64,000 bases of DNA from Lysinibacillus odysseyi (lineage in GTDB: Bacteria; Bacillota; Bacilli; Bacillales_A; Planococcaceae), in NCBI GenBank assembly GCA_014595895.1, contig JABUKB010000005.1, positions 62,001 to 126,000 of the forward strand. The letters are read 5' to 3'. A program made the position numbers and the translations under genes. Numbering within the stretch: the stretch's first letter is position 1; the number at the start of each line of letters is the position of its first letter. Shown one piece after another: positions 17,563 through 25,395 of this stretch. The notes under the pieces were generated by a model. That model made no database searches. It was not told the DNA's origin and saw nothing but the letters and a program-made list of their open reading frames with translations.

Positions 17563-17606
17563 AAAAAAACGTGTAAATGCAGCCGACTATCGACTATATT
17601 TACACG
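17563..17606 (-). terminator. Terminator after the 45-aa gene
   Basis: CGTGTAAAT (17570-17578) pairs with ATTTACACG (17598-17606); the minus strand continues with seven T residues. Confidence 0.85.
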
Positions 17607-17615
17607 CTTTTATTT

Positions 17616-17753
17616 TTACAGGCTAGAGAAAAAACCTTCTGGGTATTCCCGTTGCTCGAATACTACTGTTTCTTGCTTTTCCACCTTAACTTCCAGTTCC
17701 AGCTGCTCTTCATCTAATAAATAGGTTTCGAAACGTGACAATAATAAACTCAT
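17616..17753 (-). CDS. Small acidic protein, 45 aa
   Basis: A 46-codon frame with GAGGAA seven to eight bases before its ATG and a strong terminator right behind the stop. The product begins MSLLLSRFETYLLDEEQLEL, is rich in Glu and Leu, and has no cysteine or membrane segment. It has its own terminator and stands between the ABC transporter and the M20 operon. No family recognised. Confidence 0.6.
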   Translation of the reverse strand: MSLLLSRFETYLLDEEQLELEVKVEKQETVVFEQREYPEGFFSSL

Positions 17754-17866
17754 ATTTCCTCGCCCCTTTAATTTTTAGAATTTTCTAATAAATATACTAT
17801 ACAGCAGGAAATATTACTTTGCAATAAGGATGCTTCTTTATGCATAATAAGTATAAAACCTATCTC

Positions 17867-17909
17867 AAAATGAGATAAGACCTTTCCGTTAGATGGAAAG
17901 GTCTTATCT
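17867..17909 (-). terminator. Terminator of the amino-acid ABC transporter operon
   Basis: Perfect 15-bp stem (17873-17887 with 17895-17909), followed on the minus strand by CATTTTG. Confidence 0.85.
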
Positions 17910-17913
17910 ATGG

Positions 17914-18564
17914 TTACTGTACTTTTAATTCGAGACGGCGTGCCACTAATGACAAGGCATAGTTGACTACGAAATACATGACTGATACAAATAAGAAAAT
18001 CGGCACAATATAATTGATGTTTTGTGCATTGATTACTTGTGCATGGTGCATCAGCTCTGGCAATGCAATAACAACCGCTAAAGACGTATCCTTTAATAAA
18101 GAAATAAACTGACTTACAATAGGCGGAACCATGCGACGTATACCTTGCGGCAACACGATGTGCCATAATGTTTGAACATAAGATAAGCCAGATGAACGTC
18201 CTGCTTCGATCTGTCCTTTATGAACAGAGTTTAAACCACTTCGGATAATTTCCGAAACCATCGCAGATTCAAAAACTGTTAACGCGATAATCGCTGACCA
18301 TGTAATACTGAACTTTATACCAATTTCAGGTAAAGCAAAGTATACAAAGAAGATAATTAATAGTAGTGGTAAGTTACGTACTAACTCTACCAGTACAGCC
18401 AGCACTTGAGATAATACCGGTACTTTTGCATAACGAAGCGTACCGACAAGACCACCAATGATAAAACTGAAGAAAATTGACACCGCAGCAATTTTAATTG
18501 TTACCCAAAAACCCTTTAATAAGAAAACTAAATGATCCGGGCTATATGCGCCAATAAAATCCAT
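17914..18564 (-). CDS. Amino-acid ABC transporter permease (GlnP/HisM type), distal
   Basis: A 216-aa inner-membrane permease with about five helices. The EAGRSSGLSYVQTLWHIVLPQGIR segment, split here as EAGRSSGLS and HIVLPQGIRR, is the EAA loop that contacts the ATPase. It is the last gene of a four-gene polar amino-acid importer, 14 bases after the sister permease, and should form a heterodimer with it. Confidence 0.9.
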   Translation of the reverse strand: MDFIGAYSPDHLVFLLKGFWVTIKIAAVSIFFSFIIGGLVGTLRYAKVPVLSQVLAVLVELVRNLPLLLIIFFVYFALPEIGIKFSITWSAIIALTVFESAMVSEIIRSGLNSVHKGQIEAGRSSGLSYVQTLWHIVLPQGIRRMVPPIVSQFISLLKDTSLAVVIALPELMHHAQVINAQNINYIVPIFLFVSVMYFVVNYALSLVARRLELKVQ

Positions 18565-18578
18565 TCACATAACCCCCC

Positions 18579-19232
18579 TTAATTACTCTTCGCTAGGTGT
18601 TTTTCTAAATAGTTAACACCTAAACTTAAAGGAATCGTAATAATTAAATAAAATATCGCCACAAAAATATACACATCAAACGTCACGAATGTTCTAGAAG
18701 AGATTAGGTCTCCTTGATACATCAATTCACCTGCAGCTACAATTGTTAAAATCGATGAGTTTTTCACTAAGTTAATAAATTGGTTCCCTAATGGCGGAAT
18801 AACAATTTTAATCGCTTGTGGCAAAATGACATACCACATTGTTTGAACATAGTTTAACCCTGATGAACGTGCTGCTTCTGTTTGTCCTTTTGGTACAGCC
18901 ATAATACCTGCACGGATTGCCTCTGCAATAAATGCTGCCGTATAAACTGTTAAAGCAATTGTCCCGGCTGTAAATCCGCTTAAGCGTATACCAAGGACCG
19001 GTAGCCCCGTGAAGATAAAGAACAGGATAATCAGTATAGGAATATTACGGATAAATTCTACATAAATCCCGCCAATCCAGTTCAGTGGCTTAATAGGAGC
19101 AATACGGAAGATTGCCAAAATTGTCCCAAGAACAAAGCTACTTATAAGTGCTAGAAAACTAACAAACAATGTCGTTTTGAAACCTTCCATAAACATATCC
19201 ATGTTTTCCGAAAGTATCGTAAAATCAAGCAT
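18579..19232 (-). CDS. Amino-acid ABC transporter permease (GlnP/HisQ type), proximal
   Basis: A 217-aa permease with five or so helices and the EAA loop (EAARSSGLN and YVILPQAIK). It is paralogous to the next gene, which shows the same loop. The two likely pair in one transporter served by the ATPase at 20194-20922 and the lipoprotein at 19335-20171. Confidence 0.9.
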   Translation of the reverse strand: MLDFTILSENMDMFMEGFKTTLFVSFLALISSFVLGTILAIFRIAPIKPLNWIGGIYVEFIRNIPILIILFFIFTGLPVLGIRLSGFTAGTIALTVYTAAFIAEAIRAGIMAVPKGQTEAARSSGLNYVQTMWYVILPQAIKIVIPPLGNQFINLVKNSSILTIVAAGELMYQGDLISSRTFVTFDVYIFVAIFYLIITIPLSLGVNYLEKHLAKSN

Positions 19233-19271
19233 TCATTACCACCCCATTAACTAACCAAGATAAGAAAAGAA

Positions 19272-19324
19272 GCTGGCAGCTATTCCTTAAAACTATGACA
19301 GTTTAAGAAAACCGATCTGCCAGC
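19272..19324 (-). promoter_or_regulatory. Stem-loop between binding-protein and permease genes
   Basis: GCTGGCAG (19272-19279) pairs with CTGCCAGC (19317-19324), enclosing a second TTAAAACT/AGTTTAA dyad. Its position after the abundant binding-protein gene suggests partial termination or 3'-end protection, giving more binding protein than permease. Confidence 0.6.
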
Positions 19325-19334
19325 CATTGTTAAA

Positions 19335-20171
19335 CTATTCTAAAACAATCCACTTTTCGTAGATTTCATCATACTTGCCGTTTGCTTTTAACTCTGCAAG
19401 TGCATCGTTAACAGCTTTTACAAAATCATCGCTACCTTTTTTCATTGCGATACCATATGGCTCGTCAGTGAATGTACCATCTAATACTTCATAATTGCTG
19501 TCATCTGAAGCCATACCGAAAAGAATAGAGTTATCTGTTGTTAATGTGTCGCCTTGGCCAGCTTTTAAAGCTGTGAAAGCTTCTGCATAGTTTTCAAACT
19601 CTAATACTTGTGCTTCTGGTGCTTTTTCACGGATGTTTATAGCTGATGTTGAACCTTTAACAGCTAAAACTTTTGTAGATGCATCTAAATCTTCCACACT
19701 TTTAATCGGACTACCTTTTTTCACTAGTAAAGATTGACCTGCTTCGAAGTATACATCTGAGAAGTCAACTTCTTGACGACGCTCTTCTGTAATTGTCATT
19801 GTTGCCACAATAGCGTCAATTTCACCGTTATTTAACATTGGAATACGTGTTTTAGATGTTACTTCTTTGAATTCTACTTTAGAAGGATCACCTAAAATGA
19901 TTGCTGTAATTTCTTTCGCAATATCAATATCAAAACCTTCTACTTCACCAGTAGATGGGTTTTTAAGACCGAATAATTTCGTATCGTTTTTAACACCCCA
20001 TACGATTTTATCATTTGCTTTAACTGTTTCTAACGCAGATGTAGCTGTTTTTTCTCCATCTGAACTTGAATCTGAATCTGATTCTTTTTTATCATCTCCG
20101 CCGCATGCAGCAAGTACAAGTGTAAGTGCAGCAATCAGCATAAGCATGAACCAATTCTTTTTGTTGAACAT
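19335..20171 (-). CDS. Amino-acid ABC transporter substrate-binding lipoprotein (GlnH-like)
   Basis: A 278-aa secreted lipoprotein. The signal peptide ends in the lipobox LAAC with lipidated C23, followed by a Ser/Asp-rich linker. The rest is a family 3 periplasmic-type binding domain, with GFDIDIAKEI and the MTITEERRQEVDFSDVYF region that contacts the amino acid's alpha groups. The sequence fits glutamine, glutamate or aspartate binding; I cannot separate these. It is the second gene of the operon, 22 bases after the ATPase gene. Confidence 0.92.
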   Translation of the reverse strand: MFNKKNWFMLMLIAALTLVLAACGGDDKKESDSDSSSDGEKTATSALETVKANDKIVWGVKNDTKLFGLKNPSTGEVEGFDIDIAKEITAIILGDPSKVEFKEVTSKTRIPMLNNGEIDAIVATMTITEERRQEVDFSDVYFEAGQSLLVKKGSPIKSVEDLDASTKVLAVKGSTSAINIREKAPEAQVLEFENYAEAFTALKAGQGDTLTTDNSILFGMASDDSNYEVLDGTFTDEPYGIAMKKGSDDFVKAVNDALAELKANGKYDEIYEKWIVLE

Positions 20172-20193
20172 ATTTTTTCCCCCTTAAAATAAA

Positions 20194-20922
20194 TTAATGA
20201 TTAAAAATCCTACTTAAGAATAGCTTCGCACGCTCTTCTTTTGGCGCTGTGAAGAATTCATTCGGATTAGCATCCTCTAATATTTGACCTTTATCAATGA
20301 AGATAACGCGGTCTGCTACTTCTCTCGCAAAGCCCATTTCATGTGTTACAACAACCATCGTCATCCCTTCGCGAGCTAAGTTTTTCATAACATCTAATAC
20401 TTCCCCGATCATTTCCGGGTCAAGTGCCGATGTTGGCTCATCGAATAGCATGATCTCTGGACTCATCGCAAGCCCTCTGGCAATCGCCACACGCTGTTGT
20501 TGTCCTCCTGATAATTGCGAAGGGTAAGAATTTGCCTTATCTGGAATACCTACCTTTTCCAAATAATATAAGGCTGTTTTCTTGGCCTCTTCTTTTGACT
20601 TTCCTAACACTTTGACAGGTGCTAACATAATATTCTCTAGCACTGTTTTATGCGGGTATAAGTAGAAATGCTGGAATACCATCCCAATATTTTTACGCAA
20701 TTTATTAATATCAGTTTTTTTGCTGTTCACTTCTACATCATTGATCTTAAGCGAACCTGTAGAAATTGTTTCAAGTCGGTTGATACAACGCAATAATGTA
20801 CTTTTACCTGATCCAGATGGTCCAATAATAACTACCACTTCGCCTTTTTTAATATTCAAATTGATGTTCTGCAAAACATGAAAATCCCCATAATGTTTAT
20901 TAACATTTTCAAAATGTATCAT
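20194..20922 (-). CDS. glnQ: Amino-acid ABC transporter ATPase (GlnQ-like)
   Basis: A 242-aa ATPase powering amino-acid import. Walker A GPSGSGKS is at residues 34-41, the signature LSGGQQQR at 137-144, and Walker B with catalytic Glu is D161-E162 in [11 protein letters not shown]. It is the first gene of the operon and follows the sigma-A promoter at 21089-21118 by a leader of about 160 bases. Confidence 0.93.
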   Translation of the reverse strand: MIHFENVNKHYGDFHVLQNINLNIKKGEVVVIIGPSGSGKSTLLRCINRLETISTGSLKINDVEVNSKKTDINKLRKNIGMVFQHFYLYPHKTVLENIMLAPVKVLGKSKEEAKKTALYYLEKVGIPDKANSYPSQLSGGQQQRVAIARGLAMSPEIMLFDEPTSALDPEMIGEVLDVMKNLAREGMTMVVVTHEMGFAREVADRVIFIDKGQILEDANPNEFFTAPKEERAKLFLSRIFNH

Positions 20923-21088
20923 TGTATCAAACCCCTTACATAATTTCTAAACCAAAGCAAAAAATGGTATTTATTTTTTGAACAGCTATTTGTACTTAAA
21001 TCTCCTGCGTTCCTTCTTTCTCTATAAATCTGCTATTTTCTGTTTAAAGCTTTATATTCAAAGTTTACAGAATATAGATTATATTTTC

Positions 21089-21118
21089 ATTATAGCAACA
21101 AAATATATTTTATGACAA
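21089..21118 (-). promoter_or_regulatory. Sigma-A promoter of the amino-acid ABC operon
   Basis: On the minus strand: TTGTCA, an 18-base spacer and a perfect TATAAT. The remaining gap from 20923 to 21256 holds an AT-rich leader and a short AAAACCCTT/AAGGGTTTT dyad near 21185-21210; no gene is seen. Confidence 0.8.
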
Positions 21119-21256
21119 CCCCTTTATCACAAAAAATGTTATTTTTTATTAAAATTTTAATAAATTTGACCTATGAATATAGGCTAAAACCCTTATTTGA
21201 AAAGGGTTTTGAAAGGGGTTTCATTTTGAATATTTTTTTGACATTTATATTAAAAT

Positions 21257-21293
21257 CCAAAAAAAGGTTATTCAGAAAATTCTGAATAACCTT
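21257..21293 (-). terminator. Terminator of the LysM-3D gene
   Basis: Perfect 13-bp stem (21264-21276 with 21281-21293), followed on the minus strand by a run of T residues. Confidence 0.92.
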
Positions 21294-21328
21294 TTATACA
21301 TATAATTTTAATCTTGCTCGGACAATAA

Positions 21329-22120
21329 TTAATTTAACACTTTAACTGTTACAGTACGGCGACCCCAGTTCATGGCTCCTTCATCTGAAGGGATAAACAC
21401 ATCGATTTTGTTGCCTTTGATGGCACCACCTGTATCTGCTGCAATCGCTTCTCCGTATCCTTCTACCCATACACGTGAACCTAGTGGGATAATACTTGGA
21501 TCTACAGCGATTACTTTAATTCCAGGGTTGGCACGTAAATCTGTACCGTTTGCTGTTACTCCTGAACAGCCTGTGCAGTATGCTGTATAAGCCGTTGCTG
21601 TCATCGTGTATGTTTTAGCTGTTGCTGCTGGTGCCTCCTGTGTTTGTGCAGGTGCTTGTTGTTTTTGTTGATATTGCACGATTTCTGATGGCTTTGTAAC
21701 GTTTGTTTTGTTAGCAGCTGATGCTGAAACAGCAAGTGTATCCCCTGCATAGATGCGATCTGCTGAAGCAATATTATTCCAAGTCATCAAGTTACTTACC
21801 GAAACACCATGTGCTTTCGCTATACGGAATAATGTATCCCCTTGTTTTACTGTATAAGCCACTCCTTTAGAAGCGTTTACTTGTGCAGGAGAGGCTGGTT
21901 GAGCTGATGCTGATACCTCTAATGATTGATTAGGATAAATAATATCTGAACTTAAACTATTCATAGATTTTAAATTTGCTACAGTTGTACTATATTTTTG
22001 AGAAATTCCCCAAAGTGTTTCTCCTTTTTGTACTGTATGTGATGCTGCGTCCGCTGTTGCTGCGAATGCACCTGTTGAAATGGCTGTTGCTGCTGCAAAT
22101 GCTAATAACTTTTTATTCAT
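21329..22120 (-). CDS. Secreted LysM-3D cell-wall protein (YocH-like)
   Basis: A 263-aa exported protein. After a signal peptide (about residues 1-26, ending ADAAS) come two LysM peptidoglycan-binding domains (about 27-70 and 88-131), a Gln/Pro linker, and a C-terminal 3D domain (about 170-263). The three conserved aspartates of that domain include D229 in ADTGG and D240 in KIDVF. The 3D fold is shared with lytic transglycosylases such as MltA and with YocH, so muralytic activity is likely. AGGAGG precedes the ATG. Confidence 0.9.
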   Translation of the reverse strand: MNKKLLAFAAATAISTGAFAATADAASHTVQKGETLWGISQKYSTTVANLKSMNSLSSDIIYPNQSLEVSASAQPASPAQVNASKGVAYTVKQGDTLFRIAKAHGVSVSNLMTWNNIASADRIYAGDTLAVSASAANKTNVTKPSEIVQYQQKQQAPAQTQEAPAATAKTYTMTATAYTAYCTGCSGVTANGTDLRANPGIKVIAVDPSIIPLGSRVWVEGYGEAIAADTGGAIKGNKIDVFIPSDEGAMNWGRRTVTVKVLN

Positions 22121-22261
22121 AATGAAGAATCCTCCTAATATTATCTAAAACATTTAATCTATATAATCCACTGCTCCACCAGCGGGGTCTCTTAAACTCT
22201 AGGGACTACTTTACAGGAGAAATATTGCATGGATATGACGAAATACTTTACTAGTTATTAC

Positions 22262-22288
22262 AAATACATTTCACTCATAAATGTATTT
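22262..22288. repeat. Inverted repeat upstream of the LysM-3D gene; content of the 22121-22807 gap
   Basis: AAATACATTT (22262-22271) is inverted at 22279-22288. It is a possible operator for the LysM-3D gene or a terminator for plus-strand transcripts, since T residues follow. The remainder of the 690-base gap has an imperfect AAAAGGCACTCA/TGAGTACCCTTT hairpin near 22660-22695, then AT-rich DNA up to the HD gene. No riboswitch motif was recognised. Confidence 0.45.
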
Positions 22289-22807
22289 TTTATAATAAAT
22301 GGATAATTATTGAACTATATTTTTCTATAAACCTCTACTTCATCAACATTAGACCTATTTTTCTATCATTAGCCAGATTACAATTGTGTGACATTTATAT
22401 CTCGAAGTTGAAGCTTTTGTAATGTGAAAAGAAAGAACTTCCTCCTGTTCTATGTAAATATATGAAAGTTAAGTGTTTTATAGGGTTTACTATATTTTTT
22501 CTATTTCATTTAAAGAATTAATATGATTTGCTCTCTATCTGTTATGGATAAAAGAGAATGAATTTAGGCGTGAGTATCTTAGGAGGATGAGATAAATAAT
22601 TAGCGTGGTAATTCTGCATTTTTAATAAGGGGAATCAATCAGGAATTTCATTTAAATTTGAAAAGGCACTCAAGCTTGCACGCTGAGTACCCTTTAAATT
22701 TTGATGAATTTATTATGAATGAGAATAAAAAATTGTAAAGTCGTGTAAATATAGCACTATTCGGGTATATATTATAGTAAGATGTCCGTAAAAAGGGAGG
22801 GATTTTT

Positions 22808-23437
22808 ATCGGTATTCATACATTCTTCACAAGCTTAAATGATTTAGAACGCATTATCCGCTGTCCTGGTCGCTTTAAATTTGAGGAACACAATGTCGCT
22901 GCACACTCTTGGAAGGTCGCGCAGTACGCTATGTTTTTCGGTACACTTGAAGAACGTCATGGTGCTGAGATTGATTGGAAGTCATTGTACGAAAAAACAA
23001 TCAATCATGATTTTGCTGAAGTGTTTATCGGTGATATTAAAACGCCAGTCAAGCATGCGAGTCCTGAACTGAAATCTATGCTGAGCCATGTCGAAGAAAA
23101 AATGATGGAGAAATTCATCCGGGAAGAGATACCTCCGGATTTCCAAGATGTGTTCTTCCATAGGATGAAAGAAGGGAAAGACCAGACACTGGAAGGTCGA
23201 CTCCTAGAATTTGCAGATAAGCTCGATCAGTTTTATGAAGCTTTCGCAGAGTTGAAGCGCGGCAATACAGACAAAGAATTTGTTCATATGTATCAGCAAG
23301 CGCTCAAAAAATTACTTGATTTACCTCTAACTGTAAGCGTCCAGTATTTCCGCAATGAAATCTTGCGCGATGCTATATCAGAGGAAACACAAATCGATAT
23401 TACCGCACTTACAAACGAAGTACTGAATATGAAATAG
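22808..23437 (+). CDS. HD-domain 5'-deoxynucleotidase, YfbR-like, with non-standard start codon
   Basis: The protein matches YfbR-type HD phosphohydrolases: EEHNVAAHSWKVAQ supplies H33, INHDFAEVFIGDIKTPVK supplies the H67-D68 pair and the GDIKTP signature. YfbR-type enzymes remove phosphate from deoxynucleoside monophosphates. Homology extends upstream of the first ATG (22931) to about 22814, and GGAGG at 22796-22800 lies seven bases before ATC at 22808. The frame has no ATG, GTG or TTG between its upstream stop (22778) and the homologous region. Start is therefore ATC, a nearby ATT, or the codon is altered. With this start the length is 209 aa. Confidence 0.75.
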   Translation: MGIHTFFTSLNDLERIIRCPGRFKFEEHNVAAHSWKVAQYAMFFGTLEERHGAEIDWKSLYEKTINHDFAEVFIGDIKTPVKHASPELKSMLSHVEEKMMEKFIREEIPPDFQDVFFHRMKEGKDQTLEGRLLEFADKLDQFYEAFAELKRGNTDKEFVHMYQQALKKLLDLPLTVSVQYFRNEILRDAISEETQIDITALTNEVLNMK

Positions 23438-23450
23438 GACATCTCACGAG

Positions 23451-23480
23451 AAGTTTTCCAATGGATGGAAAGCTTTTTTT
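23451..23480 (+). terminator. Terminator after the HD-domain gene
   Basis: Short stem of TTTTCC and GGAAAG followed by seven T residues. Confidence 0.7.
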
Positions 23481-23561
23481 AATTGCCTTCCTTTGCCTCT
23501 CCCCTAACCAAATGACTATTTTAAGTCTTGCTATTTGACAAATTTCTCTCATTCCCCTTAC

Positions 23562-23590
23562 TTGCAAGTACTGATTTTTTGCCCTACAAT
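23562..23590 (+). promoter_or_regulatory. Sigma-A promoter of the 6S-like RNA
   Basis: TTGCAA, 17-base spacer, TACAAT. The expected start falls at about 23598, exactly where the closing stem of the RNA begins. Confidence 0.75.
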
Positions 23591-23597
23591 AATAACT

Positions 23598-23783
23598 GAA
23601 GCTACGTTGTACGTATAATATTAAGTTTTAACCTTTATGCTGTAACAGGGAGTTTTATATCCGAATTGGAATGGCGTGCCCGAGCTCTTTTGACCCCGGG
23701 ATAGACAGGAAGATTCATGCGAACACCCACTTTGAGGAGTGTGGTTTAAAACTTTCTATAATAAATACGGCGATGTGGCTTTG
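23598..23783 (+). ncRNA. ssrS: 6S RNA candidate
   Basis: About 186 nt, with no coding frame. The 5' end (AAGCTACGTTG and following bases) pairs over about 17 positions with the 3' end (TACGGCGATGTGGCTT), including G-U pairs, giving a long closing stem. Inside are CCCGAGC/CCCGGG pairing and the hairpin ACACCCACTTTGAGGAGTGT with a TTTAAAAC flank. Length, long interrupted stem, promoter and placement fit Firmicutes 6S RNA, which binds sigma-A RNA polymerase. The identity is by structure and memory, not by covariance search. Confidence 0.7.
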
Positions 23784-23820
23784 TTTTTACATAACAACGG
23801 CATTTAACTTTTTTTACAAC

Positions 23821-23850
23821 GCTCTCACTTATACGGTGAGGGCTTTTTTT
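23821..23850 (+). terminator. Terminator downstream of the 6S-like RNA
   Basis: GCTCTCAC (23821-23828) pairs with GTGAGGGC (23836-23843) followed by seven T residues. Confidence 0.85.
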
Positions 23851-23867
23851 GTTGCACAAAATAAGCA

Positions 23868-23899
23868 TAAAAAAACACCCTGCAATAGCAGAGTGTTTT
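23868..23899 (-). terminator. Terminator of the cold-shock gene
   Basis: Twelve-bp stem (23872-23883 with 23888-23899, one G-U pair), then a T-run on the minus strand. Confidence 0.85.
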
Positions 23900-23921
23900 G
23901 AATCGTAGATTTAATTAAAAA

Positions 23922-24122
23922 TTAAAGTTTAACGATGTTTGTAGCTTGTGGACCACGGTTGCCTTCTTCGATTTCGAATTCTACTTTTTGACCTTCGTCT
24001 AAAGTTTTGAATCCGTCACCTTGGATTGCTGAGAAGTGTGCGAATACGTCGTTTCCGCCTTCAACTTCGATGAAACCGAAACCTTTTTCTGAGTTAAACC
24101 ATTTTACTGTACCTTGTGCCAT
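23922..24122 (-). CDS. Cold-shock protein (66 aa)
   Basis: A single cold-shock domain that binds single-stranded RNA/DNA and acts as an RNA chaperone. RNP1 is KGFGFI at residues 13-18 and RNP2 is VFAHF at 26-30. Length 66 aa is standard for Bacillus Csp proteins. GGAGGTC lies before ATG at 24122. Bases upstream include a strong terminator hairpin (24172-24231), described separately, which may control this gene. Confidence 0.97.
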   Translation of the reverse strand: MAQGTVKWFNSEKGFGFIEVEGGNDVFAHFSAIQGDGFKTLDEGQKVEFEIEEGNRGPQATNIVKL

Positions 24123-24171
24123 TTTGCATGACCTCCAAAATTAAAATTAATAACATCACATTTTTTAAAAG

Positions 24172-24231
24172 AAAAAAAATGCACCTATTACAAAAAGTAA
24201 CGAAAAACACGACTACTTTTTGTAATAGGTG
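24172..24231 (-). terminator. Strong terminator hairpin upstream of the cold-shock gene
   Basis: A perfect 18-bp stem (24182-24199 with 24214-24231), 14-base loop, then TTTTTTTT on the minus strand. It lies only about 50 bases before the cold-shock start, on the same strand, and no upstream minus-strand gene needs it. It may be an attenuator or end a short RNA. The remaining AT-rich gap (24232-24529) holds promoters and no clear gene. Confidence 0.8.
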
Positions 24232-24529
24232 AATTCAACTTTTCCTACAAAGGACCTTATTAACATCACTTTAACATAAACCCGTTGCTTTGTCCAATAA
24301 AGATTTTAAAAACGTGATTTTGTCTTTTTGAATTTTATATGACAAAACCAACAAAGATATATAAAAAACTGGATAAAAAATGGATAAAAAAATAAAATTT
24401 TTCATATCTTTCTGCAAGAGAGCATTTAAAAAACATTTCGGAAAAATAAAAAACAATAAAATCTTTTTTCTGAAAATTACTTTTTTAAATTTTGTGAATA
24501 GTATATAATAATAAAAAGGAGCTGATAAT

Positions 24530-24637
24530 ATGAAACATTATACGTATTTAGAGATTGAAGAAAATGATGTTGCCTACTTATGCGAAGGTGAATACGATGC
24601 TTCTGATTTAGATTGTTTTGATGACAATGATTTTTAA
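24530..24637 (+). CDS. Small acidic protein, 35 aa
   Basis: A 36-codon frame preceded by AAAAGGAG eight bases before ATG and by a TATAAT-like box near 24504, and followed by a terminator. The product MKHYTYLEIEENDVAYLCEG then continues with an Asp-rich tail ending DDNDF. It has two cysteines. No family recognised. The complete set of expression signals makes it a likely real gene. Confidence 0.6.
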   Translation: MKHYTYLEIEENDVAYLCEGEYDASDLDCFDDNDF

Positions 24638-24670
24638 GGGAGACGACAAATAAATATGGAGACTGGAATC

Positions 24671-24716
24671 AGGATATGAGGAATGAAAATATTCAATCAT
24701 ATCCTTTTTATTTTTG
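24671..24716 (+). terminator. Terminator after the 35-aa gene
   Basis: AGGATATGA (24671-24679) pairs with TCATATCCT (24697-24705), then a T-rich run. Confidence 0.8.
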
Positions 24717-24775
24717 CACCTACTCCTTTCCGGGTTATAATAATAAACAATTTACACCCTTAGGAGGAATGCCAG

Positions 24776-25204
24776 ATGATGAAAGACGCTGTTTTTGCCC
24801 AATTAAAAACTGCTATGAAAGAAAAAAATGCATTAGCTAAAGGCGTTTTAACCTTAGTAAAGGCCGCTTTAGATGCAGCGGAAAAAGAAAAAGGCAGCGC
24901 CTTAACAGAAGCAGAAGAGATCGCTGTCATTAACAGGGAAGTCAAACAGACTAACCAAGCGCTAGATGGCGCAAAACAGGCCAATCGCCAAGATTTAATA
25001 GAGAAGGAACAAGCAAAGTTAGCTTTGTTAAAAAGTTTTTTGCCAAAACAATTATCAGAGCCAGAAATTGAAGCTGCCCTTAGAGAGGCAGGGGTAGCAC
25101 CAGGCATGAATATGGGTGATGCCATGAAGATAGCAAAGCCTTTACTGAGCGGAAAAGCTGAAGGAGCTACCATCTCGAAAATGGTAAAAATTCTTATTTC
25201 TTAA
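24776..25204 (+). CDS. yqeY: GatB/YqeY domain-containing protein
   Basis: A 142-aa protein of the YqeY family, which shares the C-terminal tail domain of GatB, the amidotransferase subunit that corrects Glu-tRNA(Gln). Typical residues are VLTLVKAALDAAEKEKG and the FLPKQLSEPEIEAAL segment. Its cellular role is unclear. TAGGAGG precedes the double ATG at 24776/24779. A terminator follows. Confidence 0.9.
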   Translation: MMKDAVFAQLKTAMKEKNALAKGVLTLVKAALDAAEKEKGSALTEAEEIAVINREVKQTNQALDGAKQANRQDLIEKEQAKLALLKSFLPKQLSEPEIEAALREAGVAPGMNMGDAMKIAKPLLSGKAEGATISKMVKILIS

Positions 25205-25211
25205 TAAAATA

Positions 25212-25247
25212 AGTAGGCGAAAGTTCTTCTTTCCCTACTCTTTTTTT
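25212..25247 (+). terminator. Terminator after yqeY
   Basis: AGTAGG(C)GAAAG pairs with CTTTCCCTACT (one bulge), then seven T residues. Confidence 0.85.
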
Positions 25248-25395
25248 ATGCACCGATATCCCTTTTTTTATATTTTAACCATTTTTTCGATAAATTTTAA
25301 CTTTAAGACATTTTACCTAATTTTTTGGGGTAATATGATTATACATATTGGTAGAAAGTTGTCTTTGACTTAAATTCAAGAAGGAGGATTGACTT

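Noticed and set aside
17521-17724. 67-codon plus-strand frame
   Set aside because: It overlaps the 45-aa minus-strand gene and its terminator, and is rich in serine and cysteine as expected for an antisense frame.
22229-22306. 25-codon plus-strand frame upstream of the LysM-3D gene
   Set aside because: It has a GGAG-like site, but its hydrophobic product and overlap with the inverted repeat at 22262-22288 make it weak.
22121-22330. ydaO-type c-di-AMP riboswitch in front of the LysM-3D gene
   Set aside because: Such genes often carry it, but the leader lacks its conserved core sequences.
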